A stretch of DNA of 64,000 bases from Paenibacillus paeoniae (GTDB lineage Bacteria > Bacillota > Bacilli > Paenibacillales > Paenibacillaceae): NCBI RefSeq assembly GCF_003388735.1, contig NZ_QUBQ01000001.1, positions 1,364,001 through 1,428,000 of the forward strand, in the 5' to 3' direction. The notes under the pieces are model-generated. The model made no database searches, had not been told where the DNA came from, and worked only from the letters and a program-made list of their open reading frames with translations. This document shows positions 45,474 to 54,549 of this stretch, one piece after another. Made by a program: the position numbers and the translations under genes. Each line of letters opens with the position of its first letter. The first letter of the stretch is position 1.

Positions 45474-46406
45474 ATGGCTTCTCTGATGAACGACGAAATT
45501 GAAGGGCTTGCAAAGGCATGGCGGATCCAATCGGCTATCGTCTACCGGAACGGGGAGCTGCTGGAAGACTGGCATGACACAGGCGGCGATTCACTGGGTC
45601 CGTTGTACTCCATTACCAAAAGCGTTCTCTCCGCTCTAATCGGAATTGCGTTGGATCGCGGTGAAATTCGCAGCATAGATCAGTCTATCGGCGATTATGT
45701 AGATGTATCGCTGCTGGATGATCAGTCTCGCGAGAAGATTACGATCAAGCATTTGCTCACGATGACGCCGGGTTTCGATTGGCCGGACTTCGACAAGCCT
45801 TACAAGGAGATGCGGGCATCGACCGATCCTGTCGCATATACGTTGGCGAAGCCAGTCATCCATGAGCCTGGTCATGCGTATACCTATAATTCCGGTGGGT
45901 CACACTTGTTGTCCGCTATTCTGACGGCAGCTACAGGAAAGTCGGCGCTCCTGTATGCGAAGGAACGATTGTTCCAGCCGTTAGGCTTCGAGGCGGCACG
46001 CTGGTCAGAGAAAAATGGAATCAGTGAAGGCGGCACAGGACTATCCCTGTACGGACATGATTTGGCCAAGATTGGCATGCTGTATCTACAACACGGAAGC
46101 TGGAACGGAACGGAGATTGTATCTCCATCATGGATCGAGCAATCCGTTGTACTTCATCACCGTGGTCTGCTGCATTATGAGCCGCCGATCTATGGGGGAT
46201 ACGGCTATCATTGGTGGGTTTCTCCGGAATCCTTCAACGGCTGTGCCGATTGCTACTTTGCGTTCGGCCACGGCGGCCAGCACTTAATGAATATCCCTTC
46301 ATTAAATCTCACCTTCGTCATACGGAAAAAAATTACGAAACGCAATGACGCCAAATGGGCCAGAGAGCTGATCTTCCAGCATCTTGTTCCCATGGCAATG
46401 AAATAA
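45474..46406 (+). CDS. Serine hydrolase, beta-lactamase (class C) family
   Basis: A 310-residue cytoplasmic-looking protein (no signal peptide). The catalytic motifs are S46-I-T-K49, Y138-N-S, and GHGG near the end in place of KTG. Such proteins are esterases, amidases or peptidases as often as beta-lactamases. I chose ATG 45474 with AAGGA six bases before it; GTG 45453 is the alternative. It follows the MFS gene closely. Substrate cannot be predicted. Confidence 0.87.
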   Translation: MASLMNDEIEGLAKAWRIQSAIVYRNGELLEDWHDTGGDSLGPLYSITKSVLSALIGIALDRGEIRSIDQSIGDYVDVSLLDDQSREKITIKHLLTMTPGFDWPDFDKPYKEMRASTDPVAYTLAKPVIHEPGHAYTYNSGGSHLLSAILTAATGKSALLYAKERLFQPLGFEAARWSEKNGISEGGTGLSLYGHDLAKIGMLYLQHGSWNGTEIVSPSWIEQSVVLHHRGLLHYEPPIYGGYGYHWWVSPESFNGCADCYFAFGHGGQHLMNIPSLNLTFVIRKKITKRNDAKWARELIFQHLVPMAMK

Positions 46407-46512
46407 CTCTACATGCTGTACATAACATTGCTGTAGCGCCTGATTTTCACTCGATGCATACCCTCACATTACCAACTAACAGCTGCGCGCTTCTACCACT
46501 TTAGTCGTTCAA

Positions 46513-46544
46513 GGATGCTGTCCCATTGCAAGCGGACAGCTTCC
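46513..46544 (+). terminator. Possible terminator after the serine hydrolase gene
   Basis: Stem GGATGCTGTCC / GGACAGCTTCC (10 of 11 pairs), loop of 10 bases, then a pyrimidine-rich tract TCCTTTCC. The T run is interrupted. The rest of the 262-base gap shows nothing clear. Confidence 0.4.
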
Positions 46545-46668
46545 TCCTTTCCTGCATAAGCTGACAAAATTCCATGAATGTCGAGTTGCTCTTAGTTGTT
46601 CTGTCCGCATGTTAATGCGGAACCACTGCGGGCGAAGTCTGTATCAACAGAAAGGCGGATGATGATTT

Positions 46669-46980
46669 ATGAAAAAAATGCTCTGGTTCAGTTTATTTTT
46701 CTTATTCGTTCTGACAGGCTGTGCATTATCTTCACCTGATGGCGAGGGTGTCGTCTTCGAGGTAGATGACAAAAGGATTCTCATACTTGATTTTTCAGCG
46801 GAGCCTTATCTCGGCTCGTCCTGGAAAGATATTTTTCCTGATTATGAAGGTTCAGCGATCTGGTTAAATGCTCACTCCTCTCGATATAAAGTCGGAGATC
46901 GTGTTAAGTACTGGATCAATGGAGGGGTTAACGATTCTTATCCTAATCAGGGGGGAGCCCGAAAGGTGAAGAAAATCTGA
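46669..46980 (+). CDS. DUF3221-like lipoprotein
   Basis: A 103-residue lipoprotein with lipobox LTGC (Cys 18). The mature part has the DUF3221 pattern: VDDKRILILD, then SSRYKVGDRVKYWINGGVNDSYPNQGGARKV. The next gene begins immediately after its stop. These small lipoproteins occur in many Bacillales; their role is unknown. Confidence 0.83.
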   Translation: MKKMLWFSLFFLFVLTGCALSSPDGEGVVFEVDDKRILILDFSAEPYLGSSWKDIFPDYEGSAIWLNAHSSRYKVGDRVKYWINGGVNDSYPNQGGARKVKKI

Positions 46981-47763
46981 ATGGCTCCGTCACCTTCTCC
47001 GATTGCCCCTACGCCTGTGGCATCTTTTGAGGATTCATATGTGCCATTTCCAGAGACGTTTACTCTTGCTTACCGGACGCTTGATAGTCTGGAGTTGGAG
47101 GTGGGGGAGGCTGGCGCGGATTGGCATCAGGTTCACACTGCAACTTTCAATACATCGGATACGGAGAGAGCAGAGATTCATATCTACAATGCCCCGGCCC
47201 GTGCGGACGGAACTGCTGTCGTGCATGGTCTGCTCCAATGGAATGACAAGCAGTATCCGTTGCTTGATCTGCTGCCAGGTATGGACCTGGAGTCGCCCGA
47301 TCGTTGTGTCGATATTTGTATCTTGGAACAGCCTATAGCGGGTAACGAGGAAGCAAAGATACTGGCCAGAATTCCGCTAATGGCGACAGGCCCTGGATTG
47401 TTTAAGTATCTCTTCTACGACGGGAGTGAGGAGAAACGAATGTACTCCTTCGATGTTTGGGGCAAGGTGCAAGGGATGGATCTTACTCGCGACAGTGTGG
47501 ACGAGATGGTCGTTGTATTTGAAGGTATAGGTAATCACTCTCCTGATCTCTTTCTAATGCGCTGGTATGAAGGAAGTCTGGAAATCAGCGAGTCCTTCTT
47601 GGAGAGTCTGTCTGCTTTTCAAGGTTATCTGGCGGAACTGGTTCGATTGGAAGATGGGAGAGATGTTGTGCGCGTCTCAGATAGGAACGACGAAACGATT
47701 TATGCGGATTACCGAATGAAGGATGCAATTATGTGGGAGCGTGTAGAAAACACATTGCGGTGA
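46981..47763 (+). CDS. Unknown protein following the DUF3221 lipoprotein, N-terminus suspect
   Basis: A 260-residue protein I do not recognise. It starts with a Pro/Ser-rich stretch (MAPSPSPIAPTPVASFE) that looks like the linker after a lipobox, yet it has no signal peptide of its own. The ATG directly follows the upstream TGA, and no good ribosome site is present. It is beta-rich with an acidic character. Possible readings: a coupled cytoplasmic protein, or the mature part of a once longer lipoprotein now separated from its signal. Confidence 0.6.
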   Translation: MAPSPSPIAPTPVASFEDSYVPFPETFTLAYRTLDSLELEVGEAGADWHQVHTATFNTSDTERAEIHIYNAPARADGTAVVHGLLQWNDKQYPLLDLLPGMDLESPDRCVDICILEQPIAGNEEAKILARIPLMATGPGLFKYLFYDGSEEKRMYSFDVWGKVQGMDLTRDSVDEMVVVFEGIGNHSPDLFLMRWYEGSLEISESFLESLSAFQGYLAELVRLEDGRDVVRVSDRNDETIYADYRMKDAIMWERVENTLR

Positions 47764-47841
47764 TGCGGTACTCTATGTCAGAATAGAGGGTACTAAGACA
47801 AGCTGTTGCTTACATCATACTAGTAGAATAGAGGAACGACG

Positions 47842-48600
47842 TTGAAATTCCGACCATGTATCGACCTTCACGCAGGGAAAGTGAAGCAGATCGTAGGCGA
47901 GACGCTTAACGACGCTATTATTGAAAATTTTGTATCCGCCCATGATTCCGGTTATTATGCTGACTTGTTCAAGAAGGATGCGCTGACGGGAGGACATGTC
48001 ATTATGCTGGGTCCTGGTAATGAAGCGGCGGCAGAACAAGCGTTGGCCCGCTATCCCGGCGGCCTGCAGATCGGCGGCGGCATTACAGCCGACAATGCGG
48101 CGTCTTATCTGGAGAGAGGCGGATCGCATGTCATTGTGACCTCTTACATTTTCCGCGACGGACAATTGAATGAGGAGCATCTGCGCCGCATCGTTTCCGA
48201 AGTGGGCAAGGAGCGTTTGGTCATCGATTTAAGCTGCAAGGAAAAGGACGGCAAATGGTTTGTTGTTACGAATCAATGGAAGCAATTCAGCGATTTTGAA
48301 GTAAATGAAGCGAATATTCGGGAGCTGGAGAGCTATTGTGACGAATATTTGATTCACGCTGTGGATGTCGAGGGCAAGCAGAGCGGTATTCAGGAGTCGC
48401 TTGTTCGCGATCTGGCGGAATGGGTTAATATCCCGACGACGTATGCAGGCGGCGCCCGTTCCATTGCGGATATGAACCGTTTCCTGGAGCTTTCCGGTGG
48501 AAAGCTGGATTTGACGATCGGAAGTGCGCTTGATATATTTGGAGGAAAGTTGCCGTATGAGGAAGTTGTTGCATACAGCAGAGGTCTTCAGCAAACCTGA
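47842..48600 (+). CDS. hisA: Eukaryotic-type HisA (HIS6-like) isomerase
   Basis: A 252-residue (beta/alpha)8 protein. It opens with MKFRPCIDLHAGKVKQIVG and continues GYYADLFKKDALTGGHVIMLGPGNEAAA, LQIGGGI, VVDLSC-type (LVIDLSCKEKDGKW), LIHAVDVEGKQSGI, TYAGGARSIADM and DLTIGSALDIFGG. These match the yeast HIS6 pattern, not the usual bacterial HisA. The reaction is the isomerisation of ProFAR in histidine synthesis. Start TTG 47842 with AGAGGA upstream. No other his gene is near, so it is a stand-alone copy, perhaps acquired by transfer. A related activity on another substrate is possible. Confidence 0.88.
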   Translation: MKFRPCIDLHAGKVKQIVGETLNDAIIENFVSAHDSGYYADLFKKDALTGGHVIMLGPGNEAAAEQALARYPGGLQIGGGITADNAASYLERGGSHVIVTSYIFRDGQLNEEHLRRIVSEVGKERLVIDLSCKEKDGKWFVVTNQWKQFSDFEVNEANIRELESYCDEYLIHAVDVEGKQSGIQESLVRDLAEWVNIPTTYAGGARSIADMNRFLELSGGKLDLTIGSALDIFGGKLPYEEVVAYSRGLQQT

Positions 48601-48618
48601 TGCTTATAATGAAACAAT

Positions 48619-48650
48619 ACGACCGGCAGCCAGTATGTCGGTCGTTTCTT
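48619..48650 (+). terminator. Intrinsic terminator after hisA
   Basis: Stem ACGACCGGC / GTCGGTCGT (8 of 9 pairs), 9-base loop, followed by TTTCTT. The T run is broken by one C. Confidence 0.65.
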
Positions 48651-48680
48651 ATTCTTATGTACACAGGGAGGTGAGTGCAG

Positions 48681-49826
48681 ATGAGATCCTATTGGATATG
48701 GCTAGCCATGCTGCTTGCGGCATGGGGACTTGCTATGTTCGAACATGGTGAGCCGCAGCAGGGTATGTCATGGCGGTTGTTGGTCTGCGCGCTTGGCATG
48801 AGCGCTTACTTCCTCGTCCCCATTGCCCGCCGGATGCCTGCCGCCCAATTGCTGCTGCTCGCCTTGCTGGCGGTTGCGGCCACCGCGAGTCTATGGCCGG
48901 AGCCGGGAGGTGAGCCCAATCCGTATACACTGCTTCTCCTTGCCATTATTGCGGGAAAAGGTGCTTATCGGCTGCCGCTTGCGGGTGCCTCCGTCATCGG
49001 TATGATGACTTGGATAGGTGCGTTAATGCCGTCTTTCTATGGACTCCCAGGTTTTTCGGTCTATTATATCTCTCTATTTGGCCTAGCGGCTGGAGTTGCC
49101 TTCTGCGCCTTCCGTCTTACATACATGAATGAACAGCATGAGATTGCACGAGGCGAGGCGCTGCTTACGGAATACCGGAAGCTTAGGCGGCTGCTCGCAA
49201 CGAACGAAAAAGCCGCAAGGGAGGAAGAGCGCGCACAAGTGGGACGTGATATTCATGATTCGGTAGGCCATAAGCTCACGGCGCTGCTTATGCAGCTGGA
49301 GGTGTTCCGTATGGGTGCGCGGGACTCTGAAACGGCAGAGAAGCTAAGTCATTTGAAGGAACTGGCGAAGGAGAGCCTGGACGATACGCGCAGCGCCGTA
49401 AAAGCGCTCAAAGATAGTGAAACAGGCGGTCTATCCGCTGTCATCAATCTCATCAGAAGGCTGGAAGTGGAGAGCTACCTTCGCGTCAACTTCAATCTGC
49501 GTCATGGCGCGCTTACGGTGCCGCTTACTCCGGCCCAATCCGTGGCGCTCTACAGGGCGGTACAGGAATCCCTGACGAATATGATGCGACATAGCGGTGC
49601 GAAGGAAGCGGACATTGTATTCGAGGCGCCGGGCGGAGGCGTGTTCCGGTTTGAAGTGCTGCATCCAATCCAGGAAGCCCGACCTTATCGGGAGGGGTTC
49701 GGCTTGCGCTCCATGAGAGAAAGAATGGAGGAAGCCGGTGGTAAGCTGGATATCATTCAGAACGAAAAAACGTTTATCGTAAGTGGAACACTGCCGCTTA
49801 TGACGAAGGAAAGGGGGATGGCATGA
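48681..49826 (+). CDS. NarL-type sensor histidine kinase
   Basis: A 381-residue membrane kinase. Five to six hydrophobic segments fill residues 1-150, a coiled linker follows, then HisKA_3 with His 192 in GRDIHDSVGHKLTALL, and a short HATPase with QESLTNMMRHSGA and FGLRSMRERMEEAGG. I chose ATG 48681, with GGGAGG nine bases before it; GTG 48675 is too close to that site. The stop overlaps the regulator start by four bases. Resembles LiaS/DesK/YvfT-type kinases that sense membrane or antibiotic stress. Confidence 0.9.
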   Translation: MRSYWIWLAMLLAAWGLAMFEHGEPQQGMSWRLLVCALGMSAYFLVPIARRMPAAQLLLLALLAVAATASLWPEPGGEPNPYTLLLLAIIAGKGAYRLPLAGASVIGMMTWIGALMPSFYGLPGFSVYYISLFGLAAGVAFCAFRLTYMNEQHEIARGEALLTEYRKLRRLLATNEKAAREEERAQVGRDIHDSVGHKLTALLMQLEVFRMGARDSETAEKLSHLKELAKESLDDTRSAVKALKDSETGGLSAVINLIRRLEVESYLRVNFNLRHGALTVPLTPAQSVALYRAVQESLTNMMRHSGAKEADIVFEAPGGGVFRFEVLHPIQEARPYREGFGLRSMRERMEEAGGKLDIIQNEKTFIVSGTLPLMTKERGMA

Positions 49827-50458
49827 TTCGGATTTTATTGGCCGAGGACCAGGCGATGGTGCTGCAAGGGCTGAAGATGATGATGGAGACGGATGTCGAA
49901 CTAAAGGTGACGGGCGAAGCCGGCAACGGCAAGGAAGCGGTCCAGCTTTGCGAAAGCGGTATCTTCGATATTGCGGTTCTAGACATCCGCATGCCTGTTA
50001 TGGATGGTCTCGAAGCGGCCAGAATCATCCGGTCGAGATGGCCATCCATGAAGATTCTGATGCTGACGACCTTTAATGACGATGACTATGCAATGGAGGC
50101 GTTGAAGAGCGGAGCGAACGGATACATGCTGAAGGAGGCTGAGCCTGAAGCGCTTCTTCGCGCCATTAAGAGCTGTCTGGCAGGTGGATTGTCGTTGCAG
50201 GAGGATGTAGCAGCCAAAGTTATTCCACGGCTGCTGATGAAAGAGCGTCAGCTTCCCGATATTGATCCGGCGATCACGTCAAGGGAAAAGGATATTCTAA
50301 GGCTGGTAGGCGAAGGCCGCAGCAACGCGGAAATCGCAAGCGAGCTGTCCCTATCTCTCGGTACGGTCAAAAACCATATCAGCGTCGTGCTGGACAAGCT
50401 TGATCTGCGAGATCGTACCCAACTTGCGATTTATGCGATCCGTCATCATGTGGTCTGA
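49823..50458 (+). CDS. NarL/LuxR-family response regulator
   Basis: A 211-residue regulator. The receiver (1-120) has the acidic pair at ED 8-9, acceptor Asp 54 in VLDIRMP, Thr in LTTF and the Lys in YMLKEAE. The LuxR helix-turn-helix is at about 145-205 (LSLGTVKNHISVVLDKL). It overlaps the kinase stop by four bases. The ABC transporter downstream, after two hairpins, is the probable target. Confidence 0.93.
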   Translation: MIRILLAEDQAMVLQGLKMMMETDVELKVTGEAGNGKEAVQLCESGIFDIAVLDIRMPVMDGLEAARIIRSRWPSMKILMLTTFNDDDYAMEALKSGANGYMLKEAEPEALLRAIKSCLAGGLSLQEDVAAKVIPRLLMKERQLPDIDPAITSREKDILRLVGEGRSNAEIASELSLSLGTVKNHISVVLDKLDLRDRTQLAIYAIRHHVV

Positions 50459-50469
50459 GTGATTCCGAA

Positions 50470-50498
50470 TGGCCATCCGCTGGATGGTCAGACTTTTT
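50470..50498 (+). terminator. Intrinsic terminator after the response regulator
   Basis: Stem TGGCCATCC / GGATGGTCA (one G-U pair), loop GCT, then GAC and five T residues. A second small hairpin AGACAGTG / CACTGTCT with a GGAA loop follows at 50545-50564. Confidence 0.75.
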
Positions 50499-50636
50499 CC
50501 GAAACATGACGGAAGTCATACATAAGAGACTGCTTTATGACGGAAGACAGTGGGAACACTGTCTTTCTTGCTATACACTGATTGACAGAAGCTGCAGCAT
50601 AATAGCTTACTCTATACCGGATGGGAGAATGGGAAC

Positions 50637-51569
50637 ATGCTGGAAGCAATGGAGTTGCGCAAAACATTCAAAGGCAAGACTGTTGTGGACAACATCAACC
50701 TGTACATTGAGCAGGGAGAGGCTGTTGGGCTGCTAGGGCCCAATGGAGCCGGCAAGTCGACTACGATATCGATGATATCTTCGCTGTTGTACCCGTCAAG
50801 CGGAGATGTTCGGCTGGATGGGCGCAGCGTGCTGAAGACGCCTGGTGATATTCGCCGCATCATTGGCGTTGTGCCGCAAGAGATTGCTTTGTATGAGAAG
50901 CTGTCCGCTTATGAAAATCTGCGATTTTTCGGAAGCATTTATAAGTTGAAGGGAAAACACCTCACGGATAGAATTGCAAACACCTTGGAGCTTGTAGGAT
51001 TGACCGAACGGCAGCATGAACTGATCCGGACTTACTCGGGCGGGATGAAGAGACGCATCAATATTGCGGCTGCGCTGCTGCATGAACCGAAGCTGGTCAT
51101 TATGGATGAGCCTACTGTCGGCATCGACCCTCAATCTCGCAATCATATTCTCGATACAGTACGCAAGCTGAACCGAGAGAAGGGCATGTCGGTGCTGTAC
51201 ACAAGCCATTATATGGAGGAAGTAGAGCAGCTCTGCAGCCGCGTATACATTATGGATCACGGCCGGTTGATTGCATCGGGAACGAAAGAAGAGTTGCTTC
51301 GCATTCTGTCCGGCGAAGAGACGATGATTGTCCAGCTTTCCAAGCCAAGTCCCGAGCTGCTCATGGAACTGAGAGGGCTGCCGTTCGTCCGATCCGCGGA
51401 GGAGACCGAGGATGGCGTCAAGCTGATCGTCACCAAACAAAGCGGCATTTTGACAGAGGTCGTGCAGGCAGCGGAACGCCATCACGTTCAAATTGTCCAA
51501 ATTCAGGTTCATACGCCAAGTCTGGAAGATGTGTTCCTCCATCTTACTGGCCGCAAGCTGCGGGATTAG
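50637..51569 (+). CDS. ABC transporter ATP-binding protein
   Basis: A 310-residue ATPase of the drug and lipid export group (CcmA/NodI-like). Walker A GPNGAGKST is at residues 34-42, the signature is YSGGMKRR, and Walker B is LVIMDEPTVG. A C-terminal extension of about 90 residues (after 220) resembles DUF4162-type tails. The permeases follow immediately. Together with the upstream two-component system this is the arrangement of the YvfR-YvfS-YvfT-YvfU locus, with one extra permease. Confidence 0.9.
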   Translation: MLEAMELRKTFKGKTVVDNINLYIEQGEAVGLLGPNGAGKSTTISMISSLLYPSSGDVRLDGRSVLKTPGDIRRIIGVVPQEIALYEKLSAYENLRFFGSIYKLKGKHLTDRIANTLELVGLTERQHELIRTYSGGMKRRINIAAALLHEPKLVIMDEPTVGIDPQSRNHILDTVRKLNREKGMSVLYTSHYMEEVEQLCSRVYIMDHGRLIASGTKEELLRILSGEETMIVQLSKPSPELLMELRGLPFVRSAEETEDGVKLIVTKQSGILTEVVQAAERHHVQIVQIQVHTPSLEDVFLHLTGRKLRD

Positions 51570-51579
51570 GAGGGGCGGC

Positions 51580-52863
51580 ATGTTACCTTATTTGAAAAAA
51601 GATATGCTCGTTTTCTGGCGAGATCGAAACGAGCTTCTTGTGGTTCTGCTCGTACCGATTGTTCTTAGCGTCATATTGGGTTATGCGCTGTCCAGTTGGA
51701 TTGAAGCAGGCCCAAGCGACAGATCGGCAAGCATCGCGCTTGTGATCGAAGATAATGAGGAAGAGGCTTTCGCCGAATTCAGAAACGTCATCATGGGATT
51801 TGATCGTGAGGATTCATGGAGAGCGAATGTGCTGGAGGACGCTGAAGTCTATCGAGTGATTGAAGGGCTTCGGATGACCTTCGCTAGCGATGAAGTAAAG
51901 GAATGGGTTGAAGTCGCCGAGACGACCGGGAATCAAGCGGTCACTATGCTGCAGGAGAAAGAAGTTACAGCCATTCTGACGATCCCCCGTGGGTTTACGC
52001 TTCAAGCATTGGAGCGAGCATGGCTGCAGGAAGGGAATGGCGGAACCATCATGATCTCTGCGCTAGAGCATTCTCTCAAGCTTGATTTGGTGACGGGTGT
52101 TGTGGATCGATATATGAGAGAAGCCAATGTCGGAATGGGACTTCGTTATGTGTTGCAAGACATGCCAGGTCAGCATCAGCTTGAAGAAGGAATGAAGTTA
52201 CAGCCAAAGGGAGGTATGGAGCTTCTGGATAGCGTGAAGCCGATTACGAGCTTCCAATATTTCAGTCTGTCGATGGGTATGATTTTTACGGTGTTGATCT
52301 CGGCTACGATCGCTTTTCATGCTTCGGGGGAGAAACGGGAGCGTGTCATTGAACGAATCCGGTTAAGCGGCAATAATCCCTTCTATTACTTGGGCGGCAA
52401 GTTCGCTGCATCGTTCATGATTGCATTTTTGCAATTGACCAGCGTCCTTACGGCATGCCATTTCGCACTGGGATTATTTTATGGCAGGTCTGTTGCGTTC
52501 TGGGGCGGCCTGGCTATTATTGTGATTGTCTTTTCTTTTATGGTCGCAGGGTTGGCGGTTTTCTTCACTTCTGTCATGTTCCGTATGAAAAATATCGATG
52601 CGGCCAATGCGTTGTTCAATCTGCTATTAATTATCATCGGTGTCATTGGCGGGGGATTCGTGCCGCTCTATGTGCTGCCGGAATGGCTTCGCTCCATTGG
52701 AGAATGGACGCCCAACGGCCATGCTTTGACGATGGCGCTTCAATGGATTCAATATGAGGATGGCGGCCAACTTGCCTCGAAACTTCTATTGCTGATGGTC
52801 TATGCGATTCTCTTGGCAGCGCTTAGCGCATGGATCTATCCCAGAAGGGGGCGGGCGGTATGA
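51580..52863 (+). CDS. ABC-2 type permease, first subunit
   Basis: A 427-residue permease with one N-terminal membrane segment (VLLVPIVLSVILGYAL), a large extracellular domain (about 45-215), and a C-terminal bundle of about five segments with the ABC-2 pattern GGGFVPLYVLPEWLRSIGEWTPN. I chose ATG 51580 (AGGAGGGG seven bases upstream). The stop overlaps the next start by four bases. It likely pairs with the second permease as a heterodimer exporting lipids or antibiotics. Confidence 0.88.
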   Translation: MLPYLKKDMLVFWRDRNELLVVLLVPIVLSVILGYALSSWIEAGPSDRSASIALVIEDNEEEAFAEFRNVIMGFDREDSWRANVLEDAEVYRVIEGLRMTFASDEVKEWVEVAETTGNQAVTMLQEKEVTAILTIPRGFTLQALERAWLQEGNGGTIMISALEHSLKLDLVTGVVDRYMREANVGMGLRYVLQDMPGQHQLEEGMKLQPKGGMELLDSVKPITSFQYFSLSMGMIFTVLISATIAFHASGEKRERVIERIRLSGNNPFYYLGGKFAASFMIAFLQLTSVLTACHFALGLFYGRSVAFWGGLAIIVIVFSFMVAGLAVFFTSVMFRMKNIDAANALFNLLLIIIGVIGGGFVPLYVLPEWLRSIGEWTPNGHALTMALQWIQYEDGGQLASKLLLLMVYAILLAALSAWIYPRRGRAV

Positions 52864-53966
52864 TAGCTGTATTCCTGGCGCAGTGGAGACATGATCGCCG
52901 TTCTCCTGCTCTTATTCTCATTTTTATGGCGATCAGCATAGCGGCGATGCTATTATTCAGCTCGAACATGAGCGGACAACTGGAATATGCAGCCTTTCCG
53001 GATCGGGGCGTGAGTCATGATGAGGCGAAGCAGCGAGTGGCGCGTATGAATGACTCAGGCCATTTGACATTCAAATTGACCAACGAGGAAAAGGCTCTAC
53101 GGGACGTTAGGGAAGGTCAGACGCCGCTGGCCGTCCGGCTCATGCAGGATGAAGAATTCCGGATTGTTGCTACGAAAGAGGGCATCCATCAATCGATGGT
53201 GTCAGAGCACATGCACCGGATAGCATCCGAAGATGGAAGGCTGGCACATGCGGCGAGTCTAGTTGGCAGTGGAAATACTGTCCGAACCAACTTTGAGTCC
53301 TTTATGACAAGTCCTCCTGTACACAAGGTTGTACTTAGACCCGATGGCAGGGCAATGGCTGGCAATGAAATGAGTATTCAGCTGTTGCTGGGCTTTACCT
53401 TATTTCTGGCGATGTTCACAATTGGATATAAGATCAATGCCGTCATGAATGAGAAGGCGCTTGGCATCTGGAATCGGGTCATTCTATCGCCCGTGACCAA
53501 GACAGGGATGTATATGGGACATCTATGCTACAGTCTCATTATCGGCTTGATTCATATGATTACGGTCTTGTTCGTCTTTGTCTTCGCTTTTGGCTACGAT
53601 CTGGGAAATCAGTATGGTCTTATGCTATTTATAATGGTGCTCTACTCTGCCGCTATTGTATCGCTTAGCATGCTGCTTGCAGGAATCGTACGTACGCCGG
53701 AGCAATTCCAAATGCTGCTGCCCGTCATTCTGCCTATCATGCCGCTTCTTGCGGGAATCTACTTCCCGCCGGGCTTGATGACGAATAAGCTGCTGCTCAT
53801 TGCTGGTGAATTTCTCCCGATTACCCATGCCGTGAACGCACTGAAGCAATTGGCGCTATATGATGCGGGATGGAGCGATATCTTCATGCCTGTAGCAAAA
53901 CTTGCCTTGATCGGTGTGATCTGTATGGGAATTGGCATTAATCTGGTTGAGCGAAGAAAAGCATAA
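52860..53966 (+). CDS. ABC-2 type permease, second subunit
   Basis: A 368-residue permease of the same architecture as the first: N-terminal segment at about 16-38, extracellular domain (about 40-180), then five to six segments, ending GIYFPPGLMTNKLLLIAGEFLPITHAVNALKQLALYD. Start ATG 52860 overlaps the first permease stop by four bases. A terminator follows. No signal suggests a substrate. Confidence 0.88.
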   Translation: MIAVFLAQWRHDRRSPALILIFMAISIAAMLLFSSNMSGQLEYAAFPDRGVSHDEAKQRVARMNDSGHLTFKLTNEEKALRDVREGQTPLAVRLMQDEEFRIVATKEGIHQSMVSEHMHRIASEDGRLAHAASLVGSGNTVRTNFESFMTSPPVHKVVLRPDGRAMAGNEMSIQLLLGFTLFLAMFTIGYKINAVMNEKALGIWNRVILSPVTKTGMYMGHLCYSLIIGLIHMITVLFVFVFAFGYDLGNQYGLMLFIMVLYSAAIVSLSMLLAGIVRTPEQFQMLLPVILPIMPLLAGIYFPPGLMTNKLLLIAGEFLPITHAVNALKQLALYDAGWSDIFMPVAKLALIGVICMGIGINLVERRKA

Positions 53967-53988
53967 TCGGACTGTTTATAGTAGAAGA

Positions 53989-54027
53989 AGATCCTTTACA
54001 GCTTGTCGGCTGTGAAGGGTCTTTTTT
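53989..54027 (+). terminator. Intrinsic terminator after the ABC-2 permeases
   Basis: Stem AGATCCTTTACAGC / GCTGTGAAGGGTCT (14 pairs with two mismatched or wobble positions), loop TTGTCG, then five or more T residues. Confidence 0.88.
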
Positions 54028-54128
54028 GTGTTAGGCATGCATCTTTCCTCCTTGCTTAAGAAGATGTATAATCGTGGAAGTGCATAGGTTAAGTCCAGCT
54101 TGGTTTACTTATCAGAAGGGAGCCGCTT

Positions 54129-54491
54129 ATGGAATTTAAAGGAGCTGTACCGATTCTTCGTATCTTTGATGAAGGCAAGGCGAAGGAGTTTTATGTATCC
54201 TTTCTGGAGTTTACTTGGGATTGGGAGCACCGGTATGAATCCCAGTTCCCGCTATATGCGCAGGTTTCCAAAGGCGGCTGTGTATTGCATCTATCTGAGC
54301 ATCATGGCGATTGTACGCCAGGAGCGGCGGTGAGGATCGAAGTGGAGGATGCGAAGGCTTGGCAAGAGAAGTTAGTTGCCAAGCTATATGGTTACGCCAG
54401 ACCTGGCTTCTCCGAGGAATGGAATTCGGTCCAGGTGACCGATCCGTTCGGCAATAAGCTGCATTTCTATTCAACGAACAATGAAAACTAA
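54129..54491 (+). CDS. Glyoxalase/bleomycin resistance (VOC) family protein
   Basis: A 120-residue VOC-fold protein: GAVPILRIFDEGKAKEFYVSFLEF at the start, CVLHLSEHHGD in the middle, and TDPFGNKLHFY at the end. The single-domain length, and the last block, fit resistance or dioxygenase-like VOC proteins, many of which bind a metal or a drug. AGAAGGGAG precedes ATG 54129. Substrate unknown. Confidence 0.85.
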   Translation: MEFKGAVPILRIFDEGKAKEFYVSFLEFTWDWEHRYESQFPLYAQVSKGGCVLHLSEHHGDCTPGAAVRIEVEDAKAWQEKLVAKLYGYARPGFSEEWNSVQVTDPFGNKLHFYSTNNEN

Positions 54492-54549
54492 AAGGTAAAG
54501 CGTTAACCCCTAGATAAGCTAGATCATGGTCAGGAAGGAATTGGATGTC

